Assembly: GCF_002250565.1 (NCBI RefSeq)
Contig: NZ_NMVJ01000008.1
Location: 124,001 to 188,000 of the forward strand
Direction: 5' to 3'
Origin: Parenemella sanctibonifatiensis
GTDB lineage: Bacteria; Actinomycetota; Actinomycetes; Propionibacteriales; Propionibacteriaceae
Length of the DNA: 64,000 nucleotides
The notes beneath the pieces are model-generated. The model saw only the letters and a list, made by a program, of their open reading frames with translations. It was not told the origin of the DNA and made no database searches. Position 1 is the first letter of the stretch, and the number at the start of each line of letters is the position of its first letter. Below, piece after piece: positions 8,144-19,885 of the stretch. Position numbers and translations under genes: made by a program.

Positions 8144-9210
8144 GGGCGATCCTGTTCGCCGGCGGGTTGGCGATGATCGGCACCCTGCTCGGCACCCGGT
8201 TGGCCATCGGCCTGTTGGTGCGCAAGGGCTACGGCCAGTTCATCCGCGACGACGGCCCGACCTCCCATCACACCAAGCGTGGTACGCCCACCATGGGCGG
8301 GTTGGTCATCATCATCTCGGTGCTGGTCGCCTACTTCGGCGCCCACCTGATCACCTGGACCCCGGTCACGCTGTCAGCGCTGCTGGTGCTGTATCTCTTC
8401 ACCGGCATGGGACTGGTCGGCTTCTTGGACGACTGGAGCAAGATCTCCAAGCAGCGTTCGCTGGGGCTTGACGCCAAGGCCAAGCTCGGCCTGCAGACCT
8501 TGGTGGGAGTGTCCTTCGCGGTCCTGGCGCTCAACTTCCCCGACGAGCGGGGAGTGACGCCCGCGTCGAATGCGATCTCCTTCCTGCGCGACATCCCCTG
8601 GCTGACGTTGCCGGTGGTCCTGGCGGTGCTGTGGGTGGTACTGCTGATCGCCGGAGCGACCAACGCGGTCAACCTCACTGACGGCCTCGACGGCTTGGCG
8701 ACCGGTGCCGCCGCGATGGTGTTCGCGGCGTACACGTTGGTGAATCTGTGGCAGAACAACCAGAACTGCGCCAACACCTCGATGGTGGGGCCACGCTGTT
8801 ATGAGGTACGCGACCCGCACGACTTGGCCGTGGTCGCGCTCGCGTTGGCGGGGGCTTGTTTCGGCTTCCTGTGGTGGAACAGCAAACCCGCGAAGATCTT
8901 CATGGGCGATTCCGGCTCGCTGTCGCTGGGCGGTGCGGTCGCCGGCCTGGCGATCACCACCCGCACCGAACTGCTGCTGATCCTCATCGGTGGCCTGTTC
9001 GTCATGGAGACCCTGTCGGTGATCCTGCAGACCAGCTGGTTCAAGATCAGCCGAGGCAAACGCCTGTTCAAGATGGCGCCCATCCACCACCACTTCGAAC
9101 TGCTGGGGTGGAAGGAGGAGACCGTCGTGATCCGGTTCTGGATCATCGCCGGGCTCTGTGTGGCGCTCGGTCTGGGCATCTTCTACGCCGAATGGGTGGT
9201 GGGGTCGTGA
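8140..9210 (+). CDS. mraY: Phospho-N-acetylmuramoyl-pentapeptide transferase MraY
   Basis: MraY transfers phospho-MurNAc-pentapeptide to undecaprenyl phosphate to form lipid I at the inner face of the membrane. The 356-residue protein is a polytopic membrane protein. Family motifs seen are GTPTMGG (loop), GFLDDWSK, the [12 protein letters not shown] motif carrying catalytic aspartates, FMGDSGSL and the C-terminal [14 protein letters not shown] at 8140 overlaps the murF stop. The stop overlaps murD (GTGA). Confidence 0.97.
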   Translation: MRAILFAGGLAMIGTLLGTRLAIGLLVRKGYGQFIRDDGPTSHHTKRGTPTMGGLVIIISVLVAYFGAHLITWTPVTLSALLVLYLFTGMGLVGFLDDWSKISKQRSLGLDAKAKLGLQTLVGVSFAVLALNFPDERGVTPASNAISFLRDIPWLTLPVVLAVLWVVLLIAGATNAVNLTDGLDGLATGAAAMVFAAYTLVNLWQNNQNCANTSMVGPRCYEVRDPHDLAVVALALAGACFGFLWWNSKPAKIFMGDSGSLSLGGAVAGLAITTRTELLLILIGGLFVMETLSVILQTSWFKISRGKRLFKMAPIHHHFELLGWKEETVVIRFWIIAGLCVALGLGIFYAEWVVGS

Positions 9211-10748
9211 GCGTGGACTGGCTCGCCAGTGCCGACCGTTCCAGCCCGTGGCCAGAGGTGCACGCCTTCGTGGTGGGGCTGGGCCGTTCCGGCATGGCCG
9301 CGGCCGATGCGCTGCTGGAAGTCGGGGCCCGGGTCACCGTCGTCGACGGCGGTCAGAGTGCGGCGCTCGAGGAACGTGCGACCATTGTGCGCACCCTCGA
9401 CGGCACGGTCCATCTGGGGCCGGATGCGACAGCTGAATTGCCTCAGGACGTTGACCTGGTGATCGCCTCACCCGGCTGGCAGCCAGATGCACCGATCTTG
9501 GTGCAGGCCGCCGAACGCGGACTGCCGATCTGGACCGATGTCGAGCTGGCGTGGCGCTTCATGCATCCCGACCGGGTGGTGCCGTGGCTCGGCATCACCG
9601 GCACCAACGGCAAGACCACCACCACTCAGATGCTCACCGCGATGCTCACCGCCGCCGGGCTGAGCGTCGCGGAGGTCGGCAACATCGGTCGGCCGCCGCT
9701 GGAGGCGCTGGCCGACGAAGTGAGCCACGACGTCTTCGTGGTGGAGCTGTCCAGCTTTCAGCTGCACCACAGCCCCTCGCTGCGGCTGCACTCGGCCGCA
9801 GTCCTGAACCTGCAGCCCGACCACCTCGAGTGGTACCAGTGGGCCGAGGATCCCTACCAGGCGTACGCCGACGACAAGGCCCGGATCTTCCACCAGGTCC
9901 GCCACGCCTGCGTCTACAACGTCCAGGACCGAGCCACCGAGGCGATGGTCGAGGAGGCCGATGTGGTCGAGGGCGCCCGCGCCATCGGCTTCACCCTCGG
10001 CGTACCCGGACTGTCGATGCTGGGCGTCGTCGACGAGTATCTGGTCGACCGGGCGTTCATTGCGGAGCGACGCAGTTCCGCCCAGGAACTGGCAGCGGTC
10101 TCTGACGTCCAGCCTAATGCGCCCCACAACGTCGCCAACGCCCTGGCCGCGGCTGCGTTGGCACGCTCCTTCGGGGTGCCGCCGACCGCCGTACGCGACG
10201 GCCTGCGCGCGGTCCAGGTCGGCGCCCACAAGATCGAAACCGTCGCGGAGGTCCGCGGCATCCGATTCGTCGACGACTCCAAAGCCACCAATCCGCACGC
10301 GGTGGAGGCCTCGCTGGCGGCGTACGAGTCGGTGGTGTGGCTCGCCGGTGGTCAGGCCAAAGGCACCAGTTTCGACGAGTTGGTACGCCGGCACCGCGAC
10401 ACGCTGCGGGGAGCGGTGCTCTTCGGGGTGGACCGGCAAGTCATTGCCGATGCCCTTGCCCGACACGCGCCCGAGGTCCCGGTGATCGTGCTCGAGAGCA
10501 CGGAAACTGGGGTCATGGCCCAAGCCGTGGCTCGGGCCGTCGAGATGGCACAACCCGGTGACGTGGTGTTGCTCGCACCGGGATGCGCCAGCAAGGACAT
10601 CTGGAGTGGCTACGACGCTCGCGGCGATGCATTCGTGACAGCGGTGCAGGCGTGGCGGGCCGACGTGGCGGAATGGAACGACGAGGGCGAGGAAGGTCAG
10701 GATGAGCGCAGGCGAGGTGACGTCGGCCCGGACGGGCAGGACGACTGA
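9207..10748 (+). CDS. murD: UDP-N-acetylmuramoylalanine--D-glutamate ligase MurD
   Basis: MurD adds D-glutamate to UDP-MurNAc-L-Ala. The 513-residue product carries an N-terminal Rossmann-like domain ([16 protein letters not shown]), the P-loop [24 protein letters not shown] and a late [11 protein letters not shown] motif. The start is GTG 9207, overlapping the mraY stop. The frame stays open far upstream inside mraY, and that extension is rejected. The acidic C-terminus is slightly longer than usual and overlaps ftsW by 47 bases in another frame. Confidence 0.95.
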   Translation: MSVDWLASADRSSPWPEVHAFVVGLGRSGMAAADALLEVGARVTVVDGGQSAALEERATIVRTLDGTVHLGPDATAELPQDVDLVIASPGWQPDAPILVQAAERGLPIWTDVELAWRFMHPDRVVPWLGITGTNGKTTTTQMLTAMLTAAGLSVAEVGNIGRPPLEALADEVSHDVFVVELSSFQLHHSPSLRLHSAAVLNLQPDHLEWYQWAEDPYQAYADDKARIFHQVRHACVYNVQDRATEAMVEEADVVEGARAIGFTLGVPGLSMLGVVDEYLVDRAFIAERRSSAQELAAVSDVQPNAPHNVANALAAAALARSFGVPPTAVRDGLRAVQVGAHKIETVAEVRGIRFVDDSKATNPHAVEASLAAYESVVWLAGGQAKGTSFDELVRRHRDTLRGAVLFGVDRQVIADALARHAPEVPVIVLESTETGVMAQAVARAVEMAQPGDVVLLAPGCASKDIWSGYDARGDAFVTAVQAWRADVAEWNDEGEEGQDERRRGDVGPDGQDD

Positions 10749-11991
10749 GGCTGCCGCCCGTCGCGGCACAGATCAGTCATCTCGGGGACGCGGCGGCTTC
10801 GTCTCAGCCGCTCTCGCCAAGCCGCTGGCCGATTACTACCTGATCCTCGGCGCCGCCGTGCTGCTGCTGGCGCTGGGCACCATGATGGTGCTGTCCGCCT
10901 CCAGCGTCTTCGCGATGGTCAACTACGGCGATGCCTACTACTTCGTCAAGCGCCAGCTGGTCTTCCTGGTGGTGGGCCTGGTCGCGATGTGGTGGTTGTC
11001 CCAGTCTTCGGTGAAACGGCTGCGGGTGCTGGCGTGGCTGGCGTTGTTCGCCGCCATCGGACTGCTGATCCTCACCTTCACCCCACTGGGCGTCAACGTC
11101 AACGGCAACCGCAACTGGGTCCAGTTCGGCACCAGCCTGTTGCGCATCCAGCCCTCCGAATTCGCCAAGTTGGCGATGATCATGTGGGGCGCCGACGTGT
11201 TGGCCCGCAAGGACAAGGTGCTGGACCAGCCCAAGCATCTGCTGTTTCCCTACCTTCCGGTGGCAGCGGTGCTGACCGGACTGGTGGTGGCCCAGCGTGA
11301 CCTCGGCACCGCCCTGGTGATGGGCGCCATCATGGTCGGCCTGCTGTGGGTGGTCGGTGCGCCGAAGCGGGTGCTGTTCGGAATCGGACTGGTCGGCGCC
11401 GCGGGAGTGGCGGCAATGGTGATCGCCTCGCCGAACCGACTGCGCCGAATCCTGGCCTTCATCAATCCCAGCGAGGGTGAGCTGGCCGGCAACTACCAGG
11501 CGCTCCAAGGCATGTACTCGCTCGCCTCCGGTGGCTGGTGGGGACAAGGTCTGGGGCAGTCCCGCGGCAAGTGGGGCAGCCTGGTCGAGGCCCACACCGA
11601 CTTCATCTTCGCCGTCATCGGTGAGGAGTTCGGACTGATCGGGTCGGTGGGTGTGTTGGCGCTCTTCCTGGCGCTGATCTTCGGCGGTCTGCGGGTTGCC
11701 CAACGCAGCACCGACAAGTTCTGCCGGTACGCCGCCTCGGGCGTGACGATCTGGTTCGGCTTCCAATCCTTGGTCAACATCGCCGTCGTGCTGCGACTCG
11801 TGCCGGTGATGGGCATCCCGCTGCCCTTCCTGTCCTATGGTGGGTCGGCCCTGCTGGCGAATCTGTTGGCGTTGGGGGTGCTGTTGGCCTGTGCCCGCAA
11901 CGAACCTGCCGCCCGCCGAGCCATCCAGCACGCCCGGGATCCGCATCGACCTCGGCCGAAGATGACCACCGTCATCGGCAGCCGTTCCTGA
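10702..11991 (+). CDS. ftsW: Septal peptidoglycan glycosyltransferase FtsW
   Basis: FtsW is the SEDS-family polymerase that extends septal glycan strands with FtsI. The 429-residue protein has a cytoplasmic N-terminus of about 45 residues and then multiple membrane helices. SEDS motifs seen include [50 protein letters not shown] and [21 protein letters not shown]. The ATG at 10702 has GGAAGG upstream within the end of murD, so the 47-base overlap appears genuine. murG begins 10 bases after the stop. Confidence 0.96.
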   Translation: MSAGEVTSARTGRTTEAAARRGTDQSSRGRGGFVSAALAKPLADYYLILGAAVLLLALGTMMVLSASSVFAMVNYGDAYYFVKRQLVFLVVGLVAMWWLSQSSVKRLRVLAWLALFAAIGLLILTFTPLGVNVNGNRNWVQFGTSLLRIQPSEFAKLAMIMWGADVLARKDKVLDQPKHLLFPYLPVAAVLTGLVVAQRDLGTALVMGAIMVGLLWVVGAPKRVLFGIGLVGAAGVAAMVIASPNRLRRILAFINPSEGELAGNYQALQGMYSLASGGWWGQGLGQSRGKWGSLVEAHTDFIFAVIGEEFGLIGSVGVLALFLALIFGGLRVAQRSTDKFCRYAASGVTIWFGFQSLVNIAVVLRLVPVMGIPLPFLSYGGSALLANLLALGVLLACARNEPAARRAIQHARDPHRPRPKMTTVIGSRS

Positions 11992-12001
11992 CAGGAGCAG
12001 C

Positions 12002-13099
12002 ATGGTTTCGCTTGTACTGGCCGGCGGTGGCACCGCTGGGCACACCTCTCCGCTGATCGCCACCGCCGAGCAGTTGGAAGCGCTCGACCCGTCGGTGCAA
12101 CTGGTCGCGGTCGGCACCGCCAAGGGGCTGGAAACCACCGTGATTCCCGAGGCCGGCCTGGAGCTGGCGTTGGTGCCGGCCGTGCCGCTGCCGCGCCAGA
12201 TCAAGCCGGAGCTCTTCACGGTTCCCTTCCGTCTGGGCAATGCGGTTGCCAAGGCACGCGCCATCCTCAAGGAACGCCACGCCGATGCGGTGATCGGTTT
12301 CGGTGGCTACGCCGCACTGCCGGTCTCGCTCGCGGCGCTGACCGCCGGCATTCCGCTGCTGCTGCACGAGCAGAACGCGCTGCCGGGCATCACCAACAAG
12401 ATCGCCGCCCGCCGGGCCGCCTTCGTCGGCACCACCTTCCCGGACACCCCACTGCCGGGTGCCCACCTGATCGGCCTTCCGCTGCGCCGCTCCATTGCGA
12501 CCTTGGATCGGGCCGCCGAGCGGATCCCGGCCCGGACCGCGCTCGGCCTGCCCGCCGAGGGGCGAGTGGTGCTCGTCAGCGGCGGCTCGTTGGGTGCCCG
12601 CAGCATCAACCAGGCTGTTGCCGGCGCTTTGGACTCGTTGCTGGCAGCCGGCGTCAGTGTGCTGCACGTGCTCGGCCGCAAGAACTTCAGCGACGACCAC
12701 CAGCCGATCGGCCACGACAGCGGCGCGGTTTACCGGCCGATGGCCTACTGCGACAGGATGGACCAGGCGTACGCTGCTGCCGACCTGATGTTGGGCCGCA
12801 GCGGCGCCGGCACGGTCCAGGAGACCGCTGCGGTCGGACTGCCGACCATCTTCGTCCCGCTGCCGCACGGCAACGGGGAACAGGCTCGCAACGCCGAGGG
12901 CCTGGTGCGCGCCCGAGGCGCGGTGCTGCTGCCCGATGGCGACTGCACGGCCGACCGGCTTCGGGAGCTGCTGCCCGAGTTGGTCGGGTCGCCGGAACGG
13001 TTGGCGAAGATGTCCCAGGCCGCCCGCGAGCTGGTCCCGGCCGACGCTGCCACCCGACTGGCGCGTGAGGCGCTGCGGATCGCGGGCGGTGAGAGCTGA
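12002..13099 (+). CDS. murG: Lipid II synthase MurG (UDP-GlcNAc transferase)
   Basis: MurG adds GlcNAc to lipid I to give lipid II on the cytoplasmic membrane face. The 365-residue, GT-B fold protein begins with the family signature LVLAGGGTAGHTSPL. It also shows GFGGYAALPVSLAA, LLLHEQNALPGITNK, the donor-binding VSGGSLGARSIN and GRSGAGTVQETAAVGLPTIFVPLPH. The ATG at 12002 is preceded by AGGAG. Its last base is the first base of the murC start, indicating coupled translation. Confidence 0.97.
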   Translation: MVSLVLAGGGTAGHTSPLIATAEQLEALDPSVQLVAVGTAKGLETTVIPEAGLELALVPAVPLPRQIKPELFTVPFRLGNAVAKARAILKERHADAVIGFGGYAALPVSLAALTAGIPLLLHEQNALPGITNKIAARRAAFVGTTFPDTPLPGAHLIGLPLRRSIATLDRAAERIPARTALGLPAEGRVVLVSGGSLGARSINQAVAGALDSLLAAGVSVLHVLGRKNFSDDHQPIGHDSGAVYRPMAYCDRMDQAYAAADLMLGRSGAGTVQETAAVGLPTIFVPLPHGNGEQARNAEGLVRARGAVLLPDGDCTADRLRELLPELVGSPERLAKMSQAARELVPADAATRLAREALRIAGGES

Positions 13100-14535
13100 T
13101 GGCACTGCAGCAGCCCCCGGCGCCCAGTGACCCCCGTGCGGCGGGGCCCTTCCATTTCATTGCGATCGGCGGCTCCTCGATGAGCGGCATCGCCGAGCTG
13201 TACGCCGACCTCGGACTTGCGGTCACCGGGTCGGACCGGTCCGACTCGGCCGCCCTGCAGCGGGTACGCGACCGGGGCATCCGGGCGTACGTCGGCCATG
13301 CCGCTGAGCAACTCGGAGCGGCCCGGACCGTGGTGGTCTCGAGCGCGATCCGCGAGTCCAATCCGGAGCTGGCCGCGGCACGGGAGCGTGGGCTGCAGGT
13401 CTGGCACCGCAGCACCGCACTGGCCGCGCTCACCCTGGGTCGGCGCACCGTCGCGGTGTCGGGCACCCATGGCAAGACCTCCACCACCGGCATGATCGCG
13501 GCGCTGCTGCGCTCCGACGCCGCTCGCAGAGGTGGTCCACGGCCCGGTTATGCGCTCGGCGCGACCCTGGCGGGTGCCGGGCGCGCCGCCGATGTGGGCG
13601 ACGCCACTGCCCCCTTCGTGGTCGAGGCCGATGAGAGCGACGGCTCCTTCTTGGTGTTCCAGTCCGAGATTGCGGTCATCACCAACATCGAGGCTGACCA
13701 TCTGGACAACTGGGGCACCCCGCAGGCCTACCGGCAGGGCTTCCTCGACTTCGCGACCGCCGCCGGACACGTGATCCTGTGCAGCGATGACCCCGGGACA
13801 GCGGCGCTCGCAGGACGGCTGCGCCAGCTCGATCCGGAGCAGGTCACCAGCTACGGCACCAGCGCCGAGGCAGACGAGCGGCTCTTCGACGCCCACGTGG
13901 TCGATGGCCGCTGGCAGGCCGACTGGCCCAGCATGGGGGTGGTGCTGCGGGCTCCGGCCCCCGGCCACCATTCTTTGCTGAACGCCCAGGCGGCGGTGCT
14001 GAGCGCGGTCCGGCTGGGGATCCCGGCCGCCGACGCGGTCGCCGCGCTGGCGGATTTTGCCGGCACCAGCCGTCGCTACGAGGCCATCGGCGAGGTGGCG
14101 GACGTCCGAATCGTCGACGACTATGCCCACCATCCGACTGAGGTGGCGGCAACCCTGACCGCAGCCCGAGCTGAGGTCGGACCGACCGGTCGGGTGTTGG
14201 CGATCTTCCAGCCCCACCTCTACAGCCGGACCCGCGACTTCGCCAAGGACTTCGCGCGGGTGCTCGAACTCGCCGACCGGGCGTGGGTGCTCGACGTGTA
14301 CGCCGCCCGTGAGGACCCTGATCCGAGCGTCACCGGCGCCACCATCGCCGACCTCGCTGATGATCGGGTCAGGTTTGAGCCCGACTCGAATCAGGCACTG
14401 GCGGACCTGGTGGCTGCCGTGGAACCCGGCGTGCCGACGGTGGTGCTGACCGTGGGTGCCGGTGATGTGACCGCCCTGGCGCCGCTCCTGCGTGACGCGC
14501 TGCAGCGCTGGTCAGGTGGGGGACCGCATGCCTGA
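13099..14535 (+). CDS. murC: UDP-N-acetylmuramate--L-alanine ligase MurC
   Basis: MurC adds the first L-alanine to UDP-MurNAc. The 478-residue protein shows the N-terminal FIAIGGSSMSGIAELYADLG, the P-loop VSGTHGKTSTTGM, VVEADESDGSF, NIEADHLDNW and the C-terminal DDYAHHPTEV and FQPHLYSRT. It has a one-base overlap with murG (TGATG) and an 8-base overlap with the chosen ftsQ start. Confidence 0.97.
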   Translation: MALQQPPAPSDPRAAGPFHFIAIGGSSMSGIAELYADLGLAVTGSDRSDSAALQRVRDRGIRAYVGHAAEQLGAARTVVVSSAIRESNPELAAARERGLQVWHRSTALAALTLGRRTVAVSGTHGKTSTTGMIAALLRSDAARRGGPRPGYALGATLAGAGRAADVGDATAPFVVEADESDGSFLVFQSEIAVITNIEADHLDNWGTPQAYRQGFLDFATAAGHVILCSDDPGTAALAGRLRQLDPEQVTSYGTSAEADERLFDAHVVDGRWQADWPSMGVVLRAPAPGHHSLLNAQAAVLSAVRLGIPAADAVAALADFAGTSRRYEAIGEVADVRIVDDYAHHPTEVAATLTAARAEVGPTGRVLAIFQPHLYSRTRDFAKDFARVLELADRAWVLDVYAAREDPDPSVTGATIADLADDRVRFEPDSNQALADLVAAVEPGVPTVVLTVGAGDVTALAPLLRDALQRWSGGGPHA

Positions 14536-15256
14536 ACGTCGGGTGCCGGTCGACGCCAGCTTTGCCCGGGCGCGCAAGCGGCGCAGGTCTCGGCGTCGGG
14601 TCCTGAAGATCACCGCCATCGCGACCGCGATCGTGGTGGCGCTGGGTGGGCTGATCTATTTGGTGGGATTCTCGCCCCTGATCGTCACCAAGAAGGTGAC
14701 GGTCGAAGGCACCGACGCGTTGAGCCCCGAAGAGATCGAGCAGGTCGCAGCGGCGCCGATGAACGTTCCGCTGGTGCGAGTGCGCACCGAAGCGATCGCA
14801 GCTCGGGTGCAGAACCTGCCGGTGGTGCGCGAGGCCGAGGTGGATGTGGTGTGGCCCGACACCGTCCGGATCCGGGTGGTGGAGCGGCAGCCGGTCTTCA
14901 TCGTGCGCACCGACGACGTCGACCGATATGTCGACGACCAAGGCGTGGCGTACACCACCGTCGAGGGTGATCCGGAACCGGATCTGATCGTGGTGGACGC
15001 CGCGTTGGGGGATTCTCGGGTGCTGAGCGATGTCGTCACAGTGGTGCAGTCGTTGTCGCCGGAGTTGCGCGCTGAGGTGGAGACGATCACGGCGGAATCT
15101 CCCGACGGCATCACCCTCAACCTGAGGGAGAAGCGCACCGTGGAGTGGGGCAGCGCGGCTGATTCGGAGTTGAAGTCCCAGGTGGCCACCGCATTGATCA
15201 GGACCCCGGCAACGTGGATCAATGTGACGGCTCCGGGGCATCCGAGCACCCGCTGA
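14528..15256 (+). CDS. ftsQ: Cell division protein FtsQ
   Basis: FtsQ is the bitopic scaffold that recruits FtsB/FtsL and later division proteins. The 242-residue product has a basic N-terminus (RARKRRRSRRR), one membrane helix (about residues 30-50) and a POTRA domain beginning KKVTVEGTDALSPEEIEQ, followed by the FtsQ beta domain. The ATG at 14528 follows GGTGGGGG. A GTG at 14492 in the same frame is a less likely start. It is the last gene before the ftsZ promoter region. Confidence 0.9.
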   Translation: MPERRVPVDASFARARKRRRSRRRVLKITAIATAIVVALGGLIYLVGFSPLIVTKKVTVEGTDALSPEEIEQVAAAPMNVPLVRVRTEAIAARVQNLPVVREAEVDVVWPDTVRIRVVERQPVFIVRTDDVDRYVDDQGVAYTTVEGDPEPDLIVVDAALGDSRVLSDVVTVVQSLSPELRAEVETITAESPDGITLNLREKRTVEWGSAADSELKSQVATALIRTPATWINVTAPGHPSTR

Positions 15257-15318
15257 ACCGCCGACTGGTCGGACTCTCCACCCGAGGTTGAGGGTCGAAC
15301 CCTGTTCGGGCGGGTCGG

Positions 15319-15348
15319 TGGACACTCGATACGCCGACTGCATAGCCT
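15319..15348 (+). promoter_or_regulatory. Candidate ftsZ promoter
   Basis: TGGACA at 15319-15324 and TAGCCT at 15343-15348 are separated by 18 bases, a good housekeeping sigma fit. It would give a leader of about 85 bases before the ftsZ GTG. A small perfect inverted repeat (AGGGT-CGA-ACCCT) lies about 30 bases upstream. The same -10 hexamer, TAGCCT, occurs ahead of sepF (17701) and wag31 (18652). Confidence 0.6.
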
Positions 15349-15440
15349 GAGGCCAACGTGTGAAGACAAGGCAGGGAAAGCACCCGAACTTGACCCCTGA
15401 TCGGCACGGATCAGGGAGATACATCAGAAGGCGGTAGTCG

Positions 15441-16816
<1,376 letters not shown>

Positions 16817-16820
<4 letters not shown>

Positions 16821-17647
16821 AGCCAGCCGAGTTCTGGTGGCGCCGCGACCCCGGTCCGACCGAGGGGAGCGGCGCCACTGCTGTTCGTGCCCACCCTGAT
16901 GGCGAGCTTGCCGGCATCGGCATGGCCTTCACGGCTGCTGCCGGTGGGCTGTCGTCGCGCTACGGAGAGCTGAACCTGGGTCACCTCGACACCGAGGACC
17001 CCGCCGTCAGCGCCGGCAACTACCGTGCCGTGGCCGAGGCGCTCGACCTGCCCGCAGTGATCATCACCACCAGTCAGGTGCACGGTGCCGACGTCTTTGT
17101 CGTCGACGCCGAGGTCGCCGCGGCTTGGTCGGCTGATGGTCATCTGGGCAGTCGGGCTGTCGCGGGCCGACCGCTGGTCGAAGCTGACGCCGCCGTCACG
17201 GACCAGCCCGGGGTGGCGCTGGCGGTGCGCGTGGCCGACTGTCTGCCGGTGTTGCTGGCCGATGAGCAGGCGCGAGTGATCGGCACGGCGCACGCCGGTC
17301 GACCAGGCCTGTACGCGGGCGTACTGCCCGCCACCGTTGCGGCGATGCGCCGGTTGGGTGCCGAGTCGATCCGAGCGTGGATCGGGCCCCATGTCTGTGG
17401 CGACTGCTACGAGGTGCCTCAGGACATGCACGACGACTGCGCAGCGAAGATCCCCGTGACCTCGAGCCGGACCAGTTGGGGTACGCCGGCCCTGGACCTC
17501 GCCGCCGGTGCCCGAGCCCAGCTCGCCGACGCGGGCGTGGTCAGCGTCGATGTCGAGGGTTGCACCCGCACCGAACCGCGACTGCACTCCTATCGCCGGG
17601 ACGGCGCCCGGTCCGGCCGGTTGGCCGGCTTCGTGTGGATGAACTGA
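16817..17647 (+). CDS. pgeF: Peptidoglycan editing factor PgeF (YfiH / laccase-domain family)
   Basis: This family (DUF152) has been reported to cleave misincorporated amino acids from UDP-MurNAc precursors, and also to act as a purine nucleoside-degrading enzyme. The 276-residue product shows the metal-binding motifs [20 protein letters not shown] and [15 protein letters not shown], then [13 protein letters not shown]. The start is GTG 16817, overlapping the ftsZ stop by four bases. The yggS-type PLP gene that often lies between pgeF and sepF is absent here. Confidence 0.9.
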
Positions 17648-17756
17648 GTGGCCGGGGTCGGGCAGCGCGTGTCGCCCCCGGGTGATGGTCGGCCAGAAGG
17701 TAGCCTCGACCCGAGGATTCGGGAGCACAGGAATCGGGAGCAGAGGAAGGACGGCC

Positions 17757-18293
17757 ATGGGCGAGAAGTTGCGCAGGGCGGCGGCGTGGATTGGCATCGT
17801 TCCGGACGACCGCTACGAGGACTACCAGGAGTATGACCAGGACGAGGAACTCACCGAAGGTGTGTACCCCGACGACGATGATGAGCCTGAGGCTCTGGAG
17901 GAGCGTCGCGATGGACGTGGCACGGTGACCTCGCTGGAACCGCGTCGCGGTGGCCGCGACCCGCAGCGCCGTCCACAGGCCCCGGTGGCTGTGCAGCCGA
18001 TGACGGCAGCCGAGGCGCTGGCCCGCATCATCACGGTGCACCCGCGTACCTACAACGAGGCCCGCACCATCGGTGAGCACTTCCGTGACGGCGTCCCCGT
18101 CATCATGAACCTGTCGGAGATGGAGGACGCCGACGCGAAGCGTCTGGTCGACTTTGCCGCCGGCCTGATCTTTGGGCTGCACGGTAACATCGAGCGCGTG
18201 ACGAGCAAGGTCTTCCTGCTCTCACCTGCGAACGTCAACGTCACAGCCGAGGACAAGGAACGCATCGCAGGCGGCTTCTTCAACCAGAGCTGA
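17757..18293 (+). CDS. sepF: Cell division protein SepF
   Basis: SepF anchors FtsZ to the membrane through an N-terminal amphipathic helix and a C-terminal DUF552 domain. The 178-residue product starts [13 protein letters not shown], followed by an acidic stretch and a basic linker. The C-terminal domain (about 83-178) has [19 protein letters not shown] and FLLSP. ATG 17757 with GAGGAAGGA upstream is preferred over an earlier in-frame start at 17682. A possible -10 (TAGCCT, 17701-17706) lies in the 109-base gap after pgeF. Its last base is shared with yggT. Confidence 0.95.
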   Translation: MGEKLRRAAAWIGIVPDDRYEDYQEYDQDEELTEGVYPDDDDEPEALEERRDGRGTVTSLEPRRGGRDPQRRPQAPVAVQPMTAAEALARIITVHPRTYNEARTIGEHFRDGVPVIMNLSEMEDADAKRLVDFAAGLIFGLHGNIERVTSKVFLLSPANVNVTAEDKERIAGGFFNQS

Positions 18294-18589
18294 TGGCACT
18301 TCTACTGATCATTCTGTTCTACACGCTTCAGGTCTACAGCTGGATCCTGATGGCGCGCGTCATCATGTCCTGGGTGCCGATGTTTGTGCCCCAGTTCACG
18401 CCGCGTGGGGTGCTGCTGGTGGTCTTCGAGGCCGTCTACACCGTCACCGATCCGCCGCTGAAGGTGCTCCAGAAGTTCATCCCGCCGGTACGCATCGGCA
18501 ACATCGCACTCGATGTGGCCTTCTTGGTGCTGTTTGTGCTCGTCATGGTTGCGATGCAGGGCGTCGTGATGCTGCTGCAGCTGGTCTGA
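18293..18589 (+). CDS. YggT family membrane protein
   Basis: A 98-residue protein with two YggT-type membrane segments and the family sequence RVIMSWVP near the first and VTDPPLKVLQKFIPPV in the middle. YggT proteins sit between sepF and divIVA in many Gram-positive dcw regions. A role in osmotic stress or division has been proposed, but no activity is established. The start overlaps the sepF stop by one base (TGATG). Confidence 0.85.
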   Translation: MALLLIILFYTLQVYSWILMARVIMSWVPMFVPQFTPRGVLLVVFEAVYTVTDPPLKVLQKFIPPVRIGNIALDVAFLVLFVLVMVAMQGVVMLLQLV

Positions 18590-18670
18590 GTCGTCCCTCC
18601 AGTCGAGGTCGAGGCTTTGGTCCCCTCCTAGAACCACCGTCGACGCTGTACTAGCCTGTGGGTCACCGTC

Positions 18671-18686
18671 TACCGGCATGCCGGTA
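18671..18686 (+). promoter_or_regulatory. Perfect 16-bp palindrome upstream of wag31
   Basis: TACCGGCATGCCGGTA is fully self-complementary and ends 34 bases before the wag31 start. A possible -10 (TACTAG at 18649-18654 or TAGCCT at 18652-18657) lies just upstream, so the palindrome would fall at the start or 5' end of the transcript. Its size and position suit a dimeric repressor operator. No matching regulator is identified. Confidence 0.5.
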
Positions 18687-18720
18687 GTTACTGACCGACA
18701 TTGACCCCTGAGGTGAACTG

Positions 18721-19689
18721 ATGACGCTGACTCTGGATGAGGTGCGTGCAACCGGCTTCCACTTGGCCAAGCGGGCTGGCTACGACGTGACCGAGGTCGA
18801 CACTTTCGTCGACAAGGTTGAAGCCACCCTGCAGCAGCTGGGCGAGGAGAACGAGATGCTCCGTCGCCAGGTGGATGCACTCAAGTCCTCGGCGCCCTCG
18901 GGCGCCGCTGGGGCACAGCAGCAGGACAGCGACGAGGACCGTCAGGAACTCGAGCGGCTGCGCCGTGAGAATCACGACCTGAATCAGCAGCTGAGCCAGG
19001 CCCGGCAGCAGGCCAGCAACAGCAATGCCGCCGCCCCGCAGCAGGCCGCTACGCCGAGCCAGACCTCGGGTGCGGCCGCCGACGGCGGCAAGATCGTCGT
19101 CACCACCAGCGCCGAGGCGAGCCCGGCCGTGGTCCGGTTGGTCCAGTGGGCCACCGAGGAGGCCGAGCGTCTGGTCAACGACGCTGACGAGGAAGCCAAG
19201 AACAAGATCGCCGAGGCAGAGCGCCACGCCAAGGAGGTCAGCGAGGATGCCCGGACCCGGTCCGACCGACTGGCCTCCGAGGCGCGGGTGAACGCCGAAC
19301 GGGTCACCAGCGAGGCCCAGGGCCGCGCCAACCGGCTCGACGGCGAGGTCAGCGAGAAGCGCAAGGAGCTGTTCTCCCAGCTGGAGTCCGAGCGCGACGA
19401 ACTGCTCGACTCGGTCGAGGAACTGCGCTCCTACGAGGAGGAGTTCCGCGCCAGCTTCGCCAGCCAGCTGCGCGAACACGTCGAGAAGCTCGATGCCGGT
19501 CCGATCAAGCCCGGCAGCAAGCCCGCACTGCTGGATCAGCCGCGCCGAGGCGCTGCCGACGGCGATCAGCAGGGCTCCAACCAGCAGGGTTCCAACCAGA
19601 GTGGCAACGCACAGCACCAGGCCGACAGCGGTTCGCGTACGCCGCGACTGGATGCGCTGATGGGGGAGAACCGCGGCCAGCAGCAGTGA
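18721..19689 (+). CDS. wag31: DivIVA/Wag31 polar growth and division protein
   Basis: DivIVA (Wag31) marks negatively curved membrane and directs polar or septal growth in actinobacteria. The 322-residue protein has the N-terminal membrane-binding motif (LDEVRATGFHLAKRAGYDVTEVDTFVDKV-like, residues 5-33), then a coiled coil. A Gln/Ser/Ala-rich linker (about 60-120) precedes a second long coiled coil (about 135-265) and a Gln/Asn-rich tail. ATG 18721 follows GAGGTGA. Being last in the division block and being a coiled coil make the call strong. Confidence 0.95.
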   Translation: MTLTLDEVRATGFHLAKRAGYDVTEVDTFVDKVEATLQQLGEENEMLRRQVDALKSSAPSGAAGAQQQDSDEDRQELERLRRENHDLNQQLSQARQQASNSNAAAPQQAATPSQTSGAAADGGKIVVTTSAEASPAVVRLVQWATEEAERLVNDADEEAKNKIAEAERHAKEVSEDARTRSDRLASEARVNAERVTSEAQGRANRLDGEVSEKRKELFSQLESERDELLDSVEELRSYEEEFRASFASQLREHVEKLDAGPIKPGSKPALLDQPRRGAADGDQQGSNQQGSNQSGNAQHQADSGSRTPRLDALMGENRGQQQ

Positions 19690-19749
19690 CGTCAGGCCTC
19701 ACCGGCGCAGGTGAACCTGACGGCTGGCTGAGAATATGGCACGACTTTC

Positions 19750-19777
19750 GGGAGGGCCCTGGCAACAGGGCCCTCCT
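19750..19777 (+). terminator. Hairpin after wag31
   Basis: GGAGGGCCCT and AGGGCCCTCC (19751-19760 and 19767-19776) form a perfect 10-bp stem with a six-base loop, plus one flanking G-U pair. There is no clear T-run, as is common in high-GC actinobacteria. It separates wag31 from the DksA-like gene. Confidence 0.65.
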
Positions 19778-19885
19778 GCTGTACCCTCGTCCGGACCACC
19801 GGGGGACGGAACTGTCCCGCAGCGTCGGTGGCAATTGGCGCGGGCCATCAGGCCCGCCCCCAGATGCGCTTCAGGAGGAGGCACC

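Noticed and set aside
8856-9206. N-terminal extension of murD
   Set aside because: It lies entirely inside mraY. GTG 9207 overlaps the mraY stop in the usual coupled way.
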